Below, piece after piece: positions 13,601 through 24,705 of a stretch of 64,000 nt of DNA. Both the position numbers and the translations under genes were made by a program. The notes under the pieces are model-generated. The model saw only the letters and a program-made list of their open reading frames with translations. It made no database searches and was not told the origin of the DNA. Within the stretch, counting starts at the first letter, position 1. The number at the start of each line of letters is the position of its first letter. Origin of the DNA: Tolypeutes matacus (lineage: Eukaryota > Chordata > Mammalia > Cingulata > Chlamyphoridae); NCBI GenBank assembly GCA_026826555.1, contig JAKSZT010054334.1, positions 35,470,055 to 35,534,054 on the forward strand, in the 5' to 3' direction.

Positions 13601-13849
13601 TGTCAGGTTCCTAGAAACAGCCTGAGACAGGGATATGGGTATATATAGCTTACTGATATGGTACTTTTCAAGAAAACCAGAAGAGAGGGAATGTAATAAG
13701 ATATGAGAAGGGAAATCTCCAAGCATGAAGGTGTCTCAAGTGGAGACTTGCCTTTGCCTGACCTATGTGGTGGGAGGAGGGGCTTAAGAGAATAAAATAT
13801 ACGGTTGCTTTGTTCACACTGAGACACGAGGGTCAACATTTTAAATGCC

Positions 13850-13942
13850 TGCCCTGGTTTGAGTCCTTTGTGGACCCTAGAAAAGCCTGTTCTTAAAGCG
13901 AACCCATTCCTGTGCCGGTAAACACATTCTAGATGGGAACTT
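13850..13942 (+). mobile_element. LTR copy A, 5' part (split by L1)
   Basis: Begins with TG in 'tgccctggtttgagtcctt' and resembles the start of the LTR at 21993 ('tgtggtagtttgaggcttt'). It ends in 'ctagatgggaactt', which is repeated with one difference at 16198-16211, so an L1 has been inserted here and the rest of the LTR resumes at 16212. Confidence 0.65.
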
Positions 13943-16197
13943 AAAAAAAAAAGAAAAAAAATTTTTAAAGATACTTAGATTACATAAATGTTACATTAAA
14001 AATGTAAGAGATTCCCATATGCCCCACTCTCTACCTCTCCCATACTTTCCCATATTAACATCCTTCATTAGTGTAGACATTTGTTGCAATTGATGAACCT
14101 ATATTGGAGCATTGTCACTAAGCGTGGATTATAGTTTACATTATAATTTAAACTCTCTTCCACCAATTTTGTAAGTTATGACAAAGATATTTAATGGCCT
14201 GTATCCGCCAGTGCAACATCATTCAGGACAGTTCCAATGTCCTGAAAATGCCCCCGTTTTACATCTATTTTTCCTTCTCCCTCCCCTCAGAACGTCCAGT
14301 GGCCACTGCCTCCACATCAATGATAAAAGTTCTTCCATTGCTAGAATAATGATAAGTTTATAGTAGAATAACAGTAAGTCTACTCTAGCCCATCATTCAT
14401 TCCCCAATCCTGAGGTTTCTGGGATGCTGATGCCCAATCCACCTCTAATTGAGATGGGCTTAGATCCCGTGGGGCCGATGGATGGGATTATCTTGCTTGC
14501 AGTTGTAGACTCTCTCTGTTCCTTGGGATGGTCATTATTCCATATCATCTCCTTGTTAGTTGTCTGGGTGAGTCCAATGACCTGGAGAGTAGGTGTTGCA
14601 ACTCAGTTGAGATTCAGGGCCCTGCTGGCACATGAACAGCCCAAAGATTTAAGTCTCTTGAACATAAACTTATCAACTCTAATACTAACTATAGGTTTAA
14701 ATAGAAGGGGCAGAAGAGCCATGTGTAGGGAAAACACAACTGAAGCCAACTTTGTCACACTGGGGAGCATAAATTCCAAAGAAGGGCCCACTGGCAGGGC
14801 ACCAAACTTCTGAGCTGCCAGTCCTGCTTATGTTGTCTGGCTGTCTCTAGAGCCTTTAAGGGCCCTGCTATTTGAGGCAATATTTACTGTGACAGTCAAT
14901 GAGATCCTGCTGAGATGTGCATACGCGTAACCTCTGGAATGACCTCCCAACTCACCTTGAAGTCTCTTAGCCATATAAACTCATTTGTATTTACCCTTTC
15001 CCTTTTTTGGTCAAGGTCTTTTTCCGTTGCATTGCTAGTTGGTGCTTGGTAGTAATCCCTCAGTGCCAGGAAGGCTCATCCCCGGGACTCATGTCCTATG
15101 CTGGGGGGAAGGTAATTCATTTATTTGCTGAGTTTGACTTAGAGAAAGCCCACATTTGAACAACAAGGAGGTTTTCAGGAGGCAACTCTTGGGCAATCTA
15201 TAATACTGGCTAAGTTTCAATTTCAGAAGAAAAGGTTCATAAGCACAGTCATCAATATTAAGGGCCTGTCAATGTTCCATCCCCTTCACTAGTCACTGCC
15301 GCTATCCTCATGAGATTCTTCCTGTCCCATTAAAGAATGTGGCAGACCTCCCCAGGGTGAGAATTTGATATTCTTTCCGTTATTGTGTGGATCTCCAACC
15401 ACTGTTACAATACTCCATGAATACTTGAACTCATTCATATGTCTTAAAGGTATGCCCCAGCTAAACCTCCTCCCATCACTGACACCCCACATCAATGAGC
15501 CTCCCCTGCCACAGCTGTAACCCTTCTGTGATGTAAAACTTCTTCAAAAGTGAAGTTAACAAAATAACCAAATAAAATTAATAAGAAAAAGAAGTAATAA
15601 TGATAGTTTTAAAAATAACAAATAAAATATAAAAACAAAAAATAAAATGAAATAAATTTTGGCTATATATCTTTCATCACTGTAAGGTCTGTGGTCCTGT
15701 ATGTACAGTGATGTTTTCCTCCATTTATTCCCCTAGTGTTTTTTTTTTTTTTTCCCACTTTATCTTCAAAGAAGCTTTAGGTTACAGAAAAGTCATATAC
15801 AGAATATAGGGGATTCCCATATACCCAATATCCTCCCCCTCTTTCCCTTTCCCCTATTAATAACATTTTACATATGGATGGTACATTTGTTACAATTGAT
15901 GTACAAAAAATTGAAATGTTGCTACTAACCATGGTTAAAAATGATTTACATCATGGTTTACATTTTGGACCACACACTTTTATAAATTTTGACAAAATTT
16001 TACATGGCCTGTATCCATCATTGCAAGATCATATAGAACAATTCCAATGCCCCCAAAATGTCCCATGTTCCATCTATTCTATTCCTCCCTCCCCCTTCCC
16101 TCAGGACCCTTGGCAACCATCAAACTTCACTCCTTGAAGAACAAGATTCATAGCTACTTGCAACAACATTGAGGACTGGACATACTAGCCTGTTCTC
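13943..16197 (-). mobile_element. Xenarthran-type L1 3' UTR, antisense, 5'-truncated
   Basis: The 2.25-kb insert is collinear with the left part of the L1 at 18204-21597 and lies wholly within its 3' UTR, so it encodes no ORF2. It has two related modules: 13985-14310 and 15785-16118 both read 'attcccatat...', 'catttgtt(g/a)caattgatg', 'ggcctgtatcc' and a CT-rich 'ctccctcccc' block. Between them is about 1.4 kb specific to this L1 type. A 14-bp target-site duplication (13929-13942 and 16198-16211, one mismatch) bounds it. The left end carries plus-strand A-runs where an antisense L1 should show a T-run. Confidence 0.8.
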
Positions 16198-16211
16198 CTA
16201 GATGGGACCTT

Positions 16212-16713
16212 TTGATTAGATTCAGTTAAGGGAAGTTTTGATTAGATCTATTCTGTTATTCTTTGATATTACATTTCAGGACCGAGTGGGTCTTAATCTT
16301 CTTACTGAAGTCCTTTCTAAATGGACGGCTATAAATCTGCAGATATATAGAAAAAGCCACAGAGATAGAGAAATCCTGAGAGGTTGACAGAGAGTTCCAA
16401 GAAGCCATAGCCTGGAATCAAAAGAGCACAGAGGCATGGAAAGTGGTCCCTGAGAGGCTGAAAGAGCAAGGCCTGGAGGAGGAGAGGGGATTGATGAGCA
16501 ATATGCCTCATCACCCCCAGTTGAGCTCAGAACTTTAGATGTAGCTGCTCTGTGCTTGATCGCCGACAGCTGCAACTTGATGAGATAGCAGCTCTTGATG
16601 ATGCCTTGTTTTGGACATTTTCACAGCCTCAGAGCTGTAAGCTTTTAACCTAATAAATTCTCATTTTAAAAGTTAACCCATTTCTGATATTTCACTCCAA
16701 GCAAACTAAAACA
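16212..16713 (+). mobile_element. LTR copy A, 3' part
   Basis: Continues the LTR interrupted at 13942. It shares with the LTR at 21993 the sequence 'ttttgattagatt', the region 'agtcctttataaa' (here diverged), 'atgccttgtttt(a/g)gac', 'ctcag(a/c)a/gctgtaagct', an 'ataaa' polyadenylation-signal area at 16654, and the 3' end 'acccatttctg(a/g)tat...gcaaactaaa'. It ends in CA near 16713. No coding capacity. Confidence 0.65.
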
Positions 16714-18203
16714 ACCCCCAAATCATCCCTTCATTGCCTGTGAGCTTCCCTCAAAGTTTAAGGGTAGTGTGGTATATAACTTCTGGTATAAAATAGCCAT
16801 GAACAGCCAGAGACAATCCTCCATAGAATGGTTAGAATCTGCTTTTGGTAGTAGCCAACACTTACAGCAGCTGAGGAATGGATGCACAGCATCAGTGAAG
16901 GAGATCCAGGGAGGGCACCATAGAGGCATTTATTCTCCAGAATTCTGTGTCAAAATTCTCAAGAAAACGTTATCAAAGGAGAATTAGTGGGAGCACTAGA
17001 GCCCACCAGCACTGATGCTACAGTTACTACCAAAGCTATAACTAACACTATAACTTCCCTTTCTATTACCTTTTGTAGATTCCTCTCACTCTGAATGGCA
17101 CTTCTGCTGGACCAGAGGCTGGCCAGGTAGAATGATCCAGAGCCTGATCGTTGAGGGTCTAAGGGTCAAGGCCTCAAGTTACCATGCCTTTATCAGCTGT
17201 GGATGCTGTACTTGCTCATCTACAGTTGAAACTGACCATGTTAGTACCACTAGTTGCATCAATGGGTCACTGAATTTCAAACATATGTCTTCCTCTCTAA
17301 ATTACAAAGCAGTAGTCTTAACTTCTGATAATTATCAGGGTCAGTTTGTCCCTGCTACCCTGGCATAAGACAAAAGGACCCTTAGTGACCATATACTGAT
17401 TTTAAATTTAGCGGGACTCTAATTGTGTGCCCTGGTAGGTTGTGTCCTATGAGACCTGAGAATGAGGATCTCTGGATTCACAGATCTTAGTGTTTTGGGG
17501 AAGAGATTCATTAATTCCTCAAGTGGGTGAATTCTCTTGGTGAGTAGGATCACTTCTGCTTTCCAGATTCACATGTTCACATATCTATTCACATAGATTT
17601 AATGCCATGTATTAGCCATTGTTTTAAGGAGTATATCTCGTACTAGAGATTAGTCACTGCTCCTTATGGGATATTATGTTTGAGATATAATGCCATGTAA
17701 TAGCCATTGTTTTAAGGCATATACATCGAACTAGAGATTAGTCACTGTTCCTTATGGGATATCATGTTATCATTTTTATGAGAATAGTCTACTACTCTTT
17801 CAGATAAACATCTTCTGGATGATGTGGTAATTGTTAACTGGTGGATCCATGGTCATGTGAGGAGGACAACCAAACTTTCCTATAAAATGTATCCCTTGTC
17901 TGAAAAGAAGAGCAAAACAAAACAAAAAAGAAAATAGCTGCCATCAGTGCACAGCAAATCTGTTCTTTTGGTTTCATCACTAACAAAAAATGCCTCATCA
18001 TAAAAATGCATTTGGTTTTTAGGGTGCCATATTGTATATATTAGAGAACTGACATTGAATAAATGAATGCGTTTTATCAGAAAAAAATGCCATTACATTT
18101 ACCAGTTTTAACACAGGTGGATACAGAATTCCATTCTTTAGCCATTCCAAATGATCTATGACTTTATATTCAAACTTTTAATACAGTTTTTGAATTTTGT
18201 TTG
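16714..18203. other. Unclassified sequence, possible ERV-internal remnant
   Basis: Less AT-rich than the surroundings. The text around 17020-17200 ('cactataacttccctttc', 'ggaccagaggctggccagg') looks like part of an old dispersed repeat, possibly the body of an LTR element, but I cannot name it. No reading frame is long enough to call. An 88-bp unit is duplicated at 17601-17776. Confidence 0.35.
17601..17776. repeat. 88-bp tandem duplication, two units
   Basis: Units 17601-17688 and 17689-17776 both read 'aatgccatgtattagccat' (one base differs), 'tgttttaagg', 'actagagattagtcactg' and 'ccttatgggatat'. The few differences make this a fairly old segmental slip. It is not a microsatellite and no third unit is present. 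Confidence 0.9.
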
Positions 18204-18208
18204 ACTTG

Positions 18209-18210
18209 AT

Positions 18211-18242
<32 letters not shown>
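18209..18242. repeat. (TTTA)n microsatellite at L1 tail
   Basis: About eight uninterrupted TTTA units on the plus strand. They lie exactly at the 3' end of the antisense L1, so they are the L1 poly(A)-type tail turned microsatellite. Confidence 0.9.
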
Positions 18243-20213
18243 TATTTTTAAAGGTGCTTAGATTACATAAATGTTACACGAAAATTACAGGGATTCCCAT
18301 GTACCCCACCTCCCACACTTCCCATAACATCCCACATAAACATCTTTCATTAGGGTGGCACATCACCTGCAATGGACATACACATCCTGGGGCTTTACCA
18401 CTAAGCATGGACCATAGTTCACATTGTAGAACACACTCTCTCCCACACAGTTCTGCATGTTATATGCTGATGTAAAAAGGACTATATCTGTCATTTGTAA
18501 CGTCACTCAGGATTATTTCCAAGTCCCAAAAAAGCCCCTGTATTACAACTCCTTTTCCCTTCCCTGCTCTGAAAGCATCTAGTGGCCACTGGCTTCACCT
18601 CAACGTTGTAATTTCTTCCATTGCTTGAATTGCAATATGTCTACAACAGAATACCAGTAAGTCCACTCTAGTCCATAGCTCTTCCCCCAATCCTTGGGAT
18701 GGTGATGTCCACTCCACCTCCAAGTGAGAGGGGGCTTATATCCCATGGATGTGATGGATGGGATTATCCTGCCTGCAACTGCAGACTCTCTCCATTCCCT
18801 GGGATGGCCATTGTCCATCATCATCTCCTCACCAGGTGACTTGGGTGAGTCCATTGAGCTGTAGAGTAGAAGTAGCAGCTCTACTGAGATTCCAGGCACA
18901 GCGGGCACATGGGCAGGCCAAAGACTCCAGTCTCTGGAAGTACACCTACAAACTCCAGCATCACATATAGGTTTGAATAGAAGGGATTGATGGATGATGT
19001 GAAGGGAGGACTTATTTGAGTCTAACTCTGTCACTCTCAGGAGCACAGATTTCAAAGGAGAGCCCACTGATAAGGCATCAATCTCTGGAGCTATTCCCCC
19101 TTATATTAGGACCTGGGTGTCTCCAGAGCCTTCAGGAGCCCGTCTGTGTGGGGTGATATCCACTTTGATGTTCTATGAGATCCTACTGAGGTGTGTGTAA
19201 ACGTTGCTGCTGGGATGACCTTCCGACTCTCTTTGAAGTCTCTTAGCCACATGAACTCATTTGTCTTTACCTTTTCCCCCCTTTATTCAAGAACTTTTTC
19301 CAGTCGTATTGCCAATTGGCACTTGGTATTAATCCCTTGTTGCCAGGGAGGCCCCTCCCTGGGAGTCCTGTCCTATGCTGGGGGTAAGGAAATGCATTCA
19401 TATGCTGAGTGTGGCTTAGAGAGAGGCCACATTTGAACGACAAGGAGGCTTTCAGGTGGTAACCCTTAGGCACCCCAAAACAGGAGGCTAAATTTCAATT
19501 ACAAGAGCAAAGACTAGTCATCAATAACAAGAACCCATTAGTGGACAATCCTCCTTTGCCAGACACTGCCCTGCACTCAGGGACTGTTGCTGCTCCCTTG
19601 GAGAATGTGGCAGATCTCTCCAGGCTGGGAATTCAGTATTCCCTCATTTACTGAGTGATTGCCCACCTACTGTGACCATGCCCCACCCCTTGATCATTTG
19701 AACAATTTATATATCTATATATTTATATATCTTTCATGTATATTCAGGTGAACTTCCTCCCATGAAACCCCCTTCACAGACACCCCCCACCAATGATCTT
19801 CTGCTGCTCCCGTTGTAACCCTTCTGTGATCTAAACCTTCCTTGAAGATGAAGCCCATATAACAGCCAAATACAATTAATAGGAAAATGAAATAATAATG
19901 ATAAGCTTAAAAGTAAGAGATAAAATACATGGAAACTCAGAAAAAAAAAAACTAAAAATAAAATAAAATTAAAGGATTGGGACATTAAAAATGGGAAAAA
20001 ACAACAAAAAATTTTTTTTTAATTATTATTATTATTTTTTAGCACTGCATTATCGGTGTTCAGTCTGTACCATGGCACCTTCCCCCACTCACTGCCCAGT
20101 GTCTCTCAAATTTTCATTTAATTTTCAAAGAAGTTTTAGGTCACAGAAAATTCACACACAGAATACTAGAGACTCTCATATACCCAATCTCCTCCCCCTT
20201 TCCTCATCCCATA

Positions 20214-20400
20214 CATATATATTTTTTTAAAGATTTTATTTATTTATTCATTTATCCCCCCCTTGCTGCTTGTGCTCGCTGGGTCAGCTAACCACGCCAT
20301 GCGGGCGGGCTTTGCCTTCACCAGGAGGCCTCGGGAACCGAACCCGGGGCCTCCCATATGGTAAACGGGAGCCCTACTGATTGAGCCACAGCCGCTTCCC
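20214..20400 (-). mobile_element. GC-rich DAS SINE variant, antisense, inside L1
   Basis: The reverse complement starts 'gggaagcggctgtggctca', a tRNA-like head with box A-like 'tggctcaatcag' and box B-like 'ggttcggttcc', followed by 'gctgacccagcgagcacaag' and an A/T-rich tail. A perfect 12-bp target-site duplication, 'cctcatcccata', occurs at 20202-20213 and 20401-20412. It is much richer in CpG than its surroundings, so it is probably among the youngest insertions here. Its close relative is at 60386. Confidence 0.9.
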
Positions 20401-21293
20401 CCTCATCCCATATTAAAACCTTTTTTTTTATGTGGATGGTAGCATTGTTATAACTGTATACAGATAGTGAAACATAGCTACTAAACATTGTCAATGGTTT
20501 ACAGTACAGTTTACAATTTAGATGGTATAGTTTAATAATTTTTTATGATATTTACCATGTTCTGTGCTCATTACTATAAGGTAATGAAAAACATTTCCCC
20601 TGACCACTAAATACCCCCTTTTGATCTTTTCTGTTCTTTCCTCCCCATCCTCCTGGGGCACATGACAGCCCTCTGTCTTGACTCATTGGATTACAAGATT
20701 CATAGTTATATGCAACAAGAGGTCTTGACATGCTGATTATCCTCCCCTATTAGGATCCACCCTTGCTCCTAAGAGACACCCACCTGTCTGTTTCTGGGTG
20801 AATCGGTCCTCCCAAAGATGGGGGTCCATCTCCTTCCCACTCACAGTGTGGGTCTCCACTCCCTGACACAACACATTATGACAGGATAAACACTCACACA
20901 CTCCCCAGAAACCTACTCCAGATGCGCCCTGACCTGAATGGCCCCCTAAGCTACACCCTAAACCAGTGACACTTGTCATATTGCCATAAGAGCATTCCCA
21001 CTCCTACACTTTCAACCTCATACACAAAAATCCCATGTTCACCTAGTCCCTCTACCATCTCTCCCCCCAGTATCCTGGGTATTCTAACCTGCCCTTCCTA
21101 ATCTACCCACCTGTTGTCCCTGCACCACGAAACCCAGTAATATCACTACCCACCTGTCCTATCCTTCAATATGCAACTATACTCTATCACGTTACCACAG
21201 CTTATGTCCATATGGGTGATGGCTCACAACCTTCTCTTCTCTTTCTCGTATCTTCCAAACAATGGTTCTCAGAGACTGCTCAGTTTTCTCAAT

Positions 21294-21597
21294 TCAAATC
21301 AGTGAGGTCATACACTGTTCATCCTTCAATGCCTGACTTGCTTCACTCAACATAAGGTCTTCAAGATTCATCCATGTTATTCCGTGTGTTAGCACTTTAT
21401 TCCTTCTTACAGCTGAGTAATATTCCATTGTATGTATGTACCACATTTTGCTTATCCATTCCTCTGTTGATGGGCACCGGGGCTGATTCCAACTTTTGGC
21501 AATTGTGAACAATGCCACTATGGACATTGGTGTGCTTATATCTGTTCATGTCTTTGCTTTCAGTTCTTCTGGGTATATACCCAGCAGTAGAATATAG
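21294..21597 (-). pseudogene. L1 ORF2p C-terminal remnant
   Basis: On the minus strand this encodes the end of the L1 reverse transcriptase/endonuclease protein ORF2p. Recognisable blocks are 'LLGIYPEELKAKT', 'LFTIAKSWNQP' and 'EEWISKMWYIHTMEYYSA', ending '...MTSLI' and a TGA at 21296-21294. Only about 100 codons remain of a protein that is normally near 1,275 residues. An in-frame TGA interrupts it just upstream of the longest open part (21294-21527). It lacks endonuclease and RT domains and is non-functional. Confidence 0.9.
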
Positions 21598-21992
21598 CTA
21601 CTTGCTAAATATTCTAGTATTTTACTGTGCATCCTTTCTAATATTCACACCACTTATATGATTTTTTAAAAATTTCTTTACCATCACAGCACTTTTGGCA
21701 CTTCTACCTTTATTTAAAATGGACTGTCACGTATTCCAAGTTTCCAACAACCATCTCAGCATTGTATTAGGACTGTTTTCCAGGACCTTTGTCAGTAGGT
21801 CAAGTTATGCCATAGAAGACATCCTTCATAGACAAAATTTGCTTTTTCAGGCTTTATGTTGTAACTCCCTTGATTCAGAACTCCTAGAATCTAAATCCAG
21901 GCATACTCTTCTCATTCCTGCCAGGCATGTTAGCCACACATTCTGAAATTTTTTTGTTTATTGTTTTTTTTTTTTTTTTTTTTTTTGGCTTG
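21598..21992. other. Short unclassified stretch ending in a T-run
   Basis: No gene. A T-run of about 20 bases (21966-21986) abuts the next LTR. The rest resembles no family I can name. Confidence 0.4.
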
Positions 21993-22516
21993 TGTGGTAG
22001 TTTGAGGCTTTTATAAGGACCCCTGAAAAGATCATGTCCTTAGAGCTAATTCATTGGTTGTAAAATTTCTTTTGATTAGATTATTTCAGTTTAAAGGCCT
22101 TTGATTAGATTACATCAGCAGGCATGACCCAGGGTGGGTATTAATCCTCTTATTGGAGTCCTTTATAAACCTGATGAATATGGAGAGTCAGAGAGAAAAG
22201 ACACGGGAACTCAGAGAGGAAACCAAAGAAGTTGAGAGAGAAAGCCACAGATGGAGCAACCAGAAGCTGAAAATGTCAGGTCCCAGAGGAGAAGACAGAG
22301 ACTGGCAGATACCGCCATGTACCTTCCCATGTGACAGAGGAGTCCAAGATCTCCTATAAAACCAGTCTTAAGGGAGACGGTGTCACCTGATAATGCCTTG
22401 TTTTAGACACTTTCCTCAGCCTCAGAACTGTAAGCTTGCAAGATAATAAACCCCCATTGTAAAAGTCAACCCATTTCTGGTATATTGCTTTTGGCAGCTT
22501 TTAGCAAACTAAAGCA
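21993..22516 (+). mobile_element. LTR copy B (xenarthran ERVL/MaLR-like)
   Basis: 524 bp beginning TG ('tgtggtagtttgaggcttt') and ending CA ('agcaaactaaagca'). It is AG-rich in the middle, like MaLR LTRs, with an 'ataaa' signal at 22445 and the tail 'acccatttctggtatattg' shared with copy A (and, more distantly, the LTR ending at 25460). Flanking 5-mers 'gcttg' and 'ggttg' differ by one base and may be the duplication. The family name is not known to me; LTR class is inferred from the ends and tail. Confidence 0.65.
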
Positions 22517-23008
22517 GGTTGCAGCCCTTTTCTTCCCTTTCTCTCTCCACTAAGGTCATACTGAACTTTGGCGATAGGTATTATTCTCACAGCCATTATG
22601 GGATGTCTGGTGAAGATCCTGAGGAGGACAACTATTGCTTTGTAGGGCACTAGACTTATTTGAGTTTTTTTAGTCTCGAAGCAATGGGGATGCAGTTGCA
22701 ACTTCCAACAGTGAGATGGACCTTTTCTGTAGGCCTTGAAGTTTCAGGGATATCTGGGGGTTTAAACTGATTAAGTGCATCTACTTGGATATCCTCATCC
22801 CTACCAGCATTCTGGAATCATGTAGGAAATTTGCCTACGTTGAGAGTTGAGACTTCCCTGAAATTTTGTCACACTTCACAGTTAAGTCCTGTGCCTTGTA
22901 GTCATCTCTGTTTTGGTTGCCATGGAGGCTCTCCCACTCTCAAACTTTGCTTTAAGATTGTGACTAATTACGCCGAACCTGTCAATTTCTCTCTTAATAC
23001 ATAAATGG
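22517..23008. other. Unclassified stretch between two LTRs
   Basis: No coding sequence or named repeat recognised. It is bounded by LTR copy B on the left and an ERVL-type LTR on the right, but I see no evidence that it is an ERV body. Confidence 0.4.
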
Positions 23009-23432
23009 TGTGATGGTTAGGCTAATGTGTCAACTTGGCCAGGAAATGGTGCCCAGTTGTTTGGTCAAGTGAGCACTGGGCTAGTTGTAATTAAGGGCAT
23101 TTCATGGACTTTAATCATCAGTGAGTTGATTCAATAGATGGCTGGTTACATCTACAATCAACTGAAGAGACTGCCGTCAGCAATAAGTGACGTCTCATCC
23201 AATTAGTTGAAGGCCTTAAAAGGGGAAGTGATTTCAGCATTCAGAGAGAGAATTCCCAGCTCTACTTCAGAGAGCCAGCATCTCATGTGGGGAATTCATT
23301 AAGGACCTTCACTGGAGCCCTTGTAATTTGGACTTGTACATCCTCATGGTCACATTAGACAATTCTATAAAATCTTATACTATTTTCAAATATCTCCTGT
23401 CAGTTCTGCTTCCCCAGAAAACACTGACTTAT
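23009..23432 (+). mobile_element. ERVL-type solo LTR (MLT2-like)
   Basis: Starts 'tgtgatggttaggctaatg' then 'gtgtcaacttggccagga', with the middle 'catccaattagttgaaggcc', and ends '...tctgcttccccagaaaaca' then 'ctgactta'. This is the well-known LTR pattern that begins TGTGATGGTTA and ends near CTGACTAATA. The flanks share 'ataaatgg' (23001-23008 and 23433-23440), at least the 5 bp expected of ERVL. Confidence 0.7.
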
Positions 23433-23544
23433 ATAAATGGTATTCAATCAGACACACCAATTTCTTAGGCTTTGTTATTACCATATATCCTATAACTCTA
23501 AAATGCCATTCAAATCGCCAGAAATAGTACATTCTCTTCTAATT

Positions 23545-23842
23545 GGGTTGCCAGATTAGCAAATAAAAATACAGGATGCCCAGTTAAATTTGAATTTCCA
23601 ATAAAAACTAATAACTTTTTAGTATAAGTATATCCCATGTATAAGTATGTCTAATGCATAGGATATAGTTATATTTATGGGATATACTTATACATGGGAC
23701 TTATTTATGAGACCTGTACCTGGGACATAGTTATACTTATGAGACTGCTTATACAAAGGACATATTTATTCTAAAACATTATTTGTTGCTTTTATGAAAT
23801 TCAAAATTAACTACTCATCTTATATTTTATCTGACAAACTTA
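23545..23842. mobile_element. Palindromic MITE (MER53-like), centrally expanded
   Basis: The left arm 'gggttgccagattagcaaat' with 'ttaaatttgaatttcc' is mirrored on the right by '...gaaattcaaaattaac' and 'ttttatctgacaaact', giving a long imperfect palindrome. The centre (about 23625-23770) has several alternating copies of 'ataagtat', 'gggatatactta' and 'gggacttattta' motifs, making it roughly 115 bp longer than the copy at 61206. Family name is from memory and uncertain; the palindrome is seen directly. Confidence 0.65.
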
Positions 23843-24004
23843 CCTTCTATTATATCCCATCCCAGTTCATCACTGATGAAACTCAACAATTTCAGTGCTA
23901 CTGTCTGCCAGAGGTTATTAATACTCTACTTACCACCTGTGATAGTCTTTATTATGACCTAGCTAGTGAGTGATACAACTCCAGAGTCCTCACTCTTTAC
24001 ACCA

Positions 24005-24540
24005 ATTGTCTTAGGCTGGGTTTTCTGAAAGCAGGGTTTACCAATGGGATTCATGTACATATGGTTTACTGAAGGAATGTTCTTCATGGAAAACCTGTAA
24101 GATAATAGATTAAGCAGAAGAGCAAAATGGGGAGAGCTGAGGACATGAACTCAAGTAACTTCAAGCCTTGGCCTGATCAACATGGGGAAAACTACAGTGT
24201 ATATATAAATGAGCACAGAATTGTCTCCATTGTGACAAGGGTTCTAGGCTTTTATACCTCATATTCGTCAGTTATTGGCTGTGGGCCTTCTCCAGGAGAG
24301 GGAGGAGGCATTTTTTCCCAGGTAAGGCAACTTTCACTAGCTGAGGGTAATTGTCTGGAGCAGAGAGAACTTCGAGGCATTATCAATCAACACTCATTGC
24401 AGCTGGGGTGTGTACAGATCTTGACAAAGGAACCTTGGAACAGCACAGCATCTACTAAAATAACCTTATCCCTTTTCCATTTTCACTCTTACTGCTCAAA
24501 AGATAATTCACTTTTTCTCTTCTATTTTCTCTAATACTTA
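24005..24540. mobile_element. Unclassified interspersed repeat-like segment
   Basis: The opening 'ggctgggttttctgaaagca' with 'gggtttaccaatgggattc' recalls a dispersed mammalian repeat, and 13600-13840 has a similar flavour. It includes a 135-codon plus-strand open stretch (24127-24534) without a recognisable domain. I do not assign a family. Confidence 0.3.
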
Positions 24541-24705
24541 TAAATCAACATTTTGATTTTCCTGTATAAATGAAAATGTCTTAATGAAATAACCAATTGC
24601 TCTATTAATTATGAAATCCAGGGGAAAATATTCATTTCTTTTCTCATCTCATCTATTATATAGAATAGTCTCTTATTTTTGAAACTTTAAAAAAATATAT
24701 AATCT

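Larger units (their letters stand above)
18204..21597 (-). mobile_element. Xenarthran-type L1 3' end with ORF2 remnant, antisense
   Basis: The left end has a (TTTA)n tract, the reversed (TAAA)n tail of an L1. The 3' UTR runs from about 18243 to the ORF2 stop at 21294, near 2.9 kb after removing a nested SINE. It carries the same two related modules as the 13943 copy (here 18265-18595 and about 20125-20690). The right 300 bp encode the ORF2p C-terminus. The element is 5'-truncated near 21597. The minus-strand ORF at 18600-19067 lies inside this UTR and matches no L1 protein. Confidence 0.85.

Noticed and set aside
24127..24534. 135-codon plus-strand ORF
   Set aside because: Lies in a repeat-like segment, no domain, unremarkable composition.
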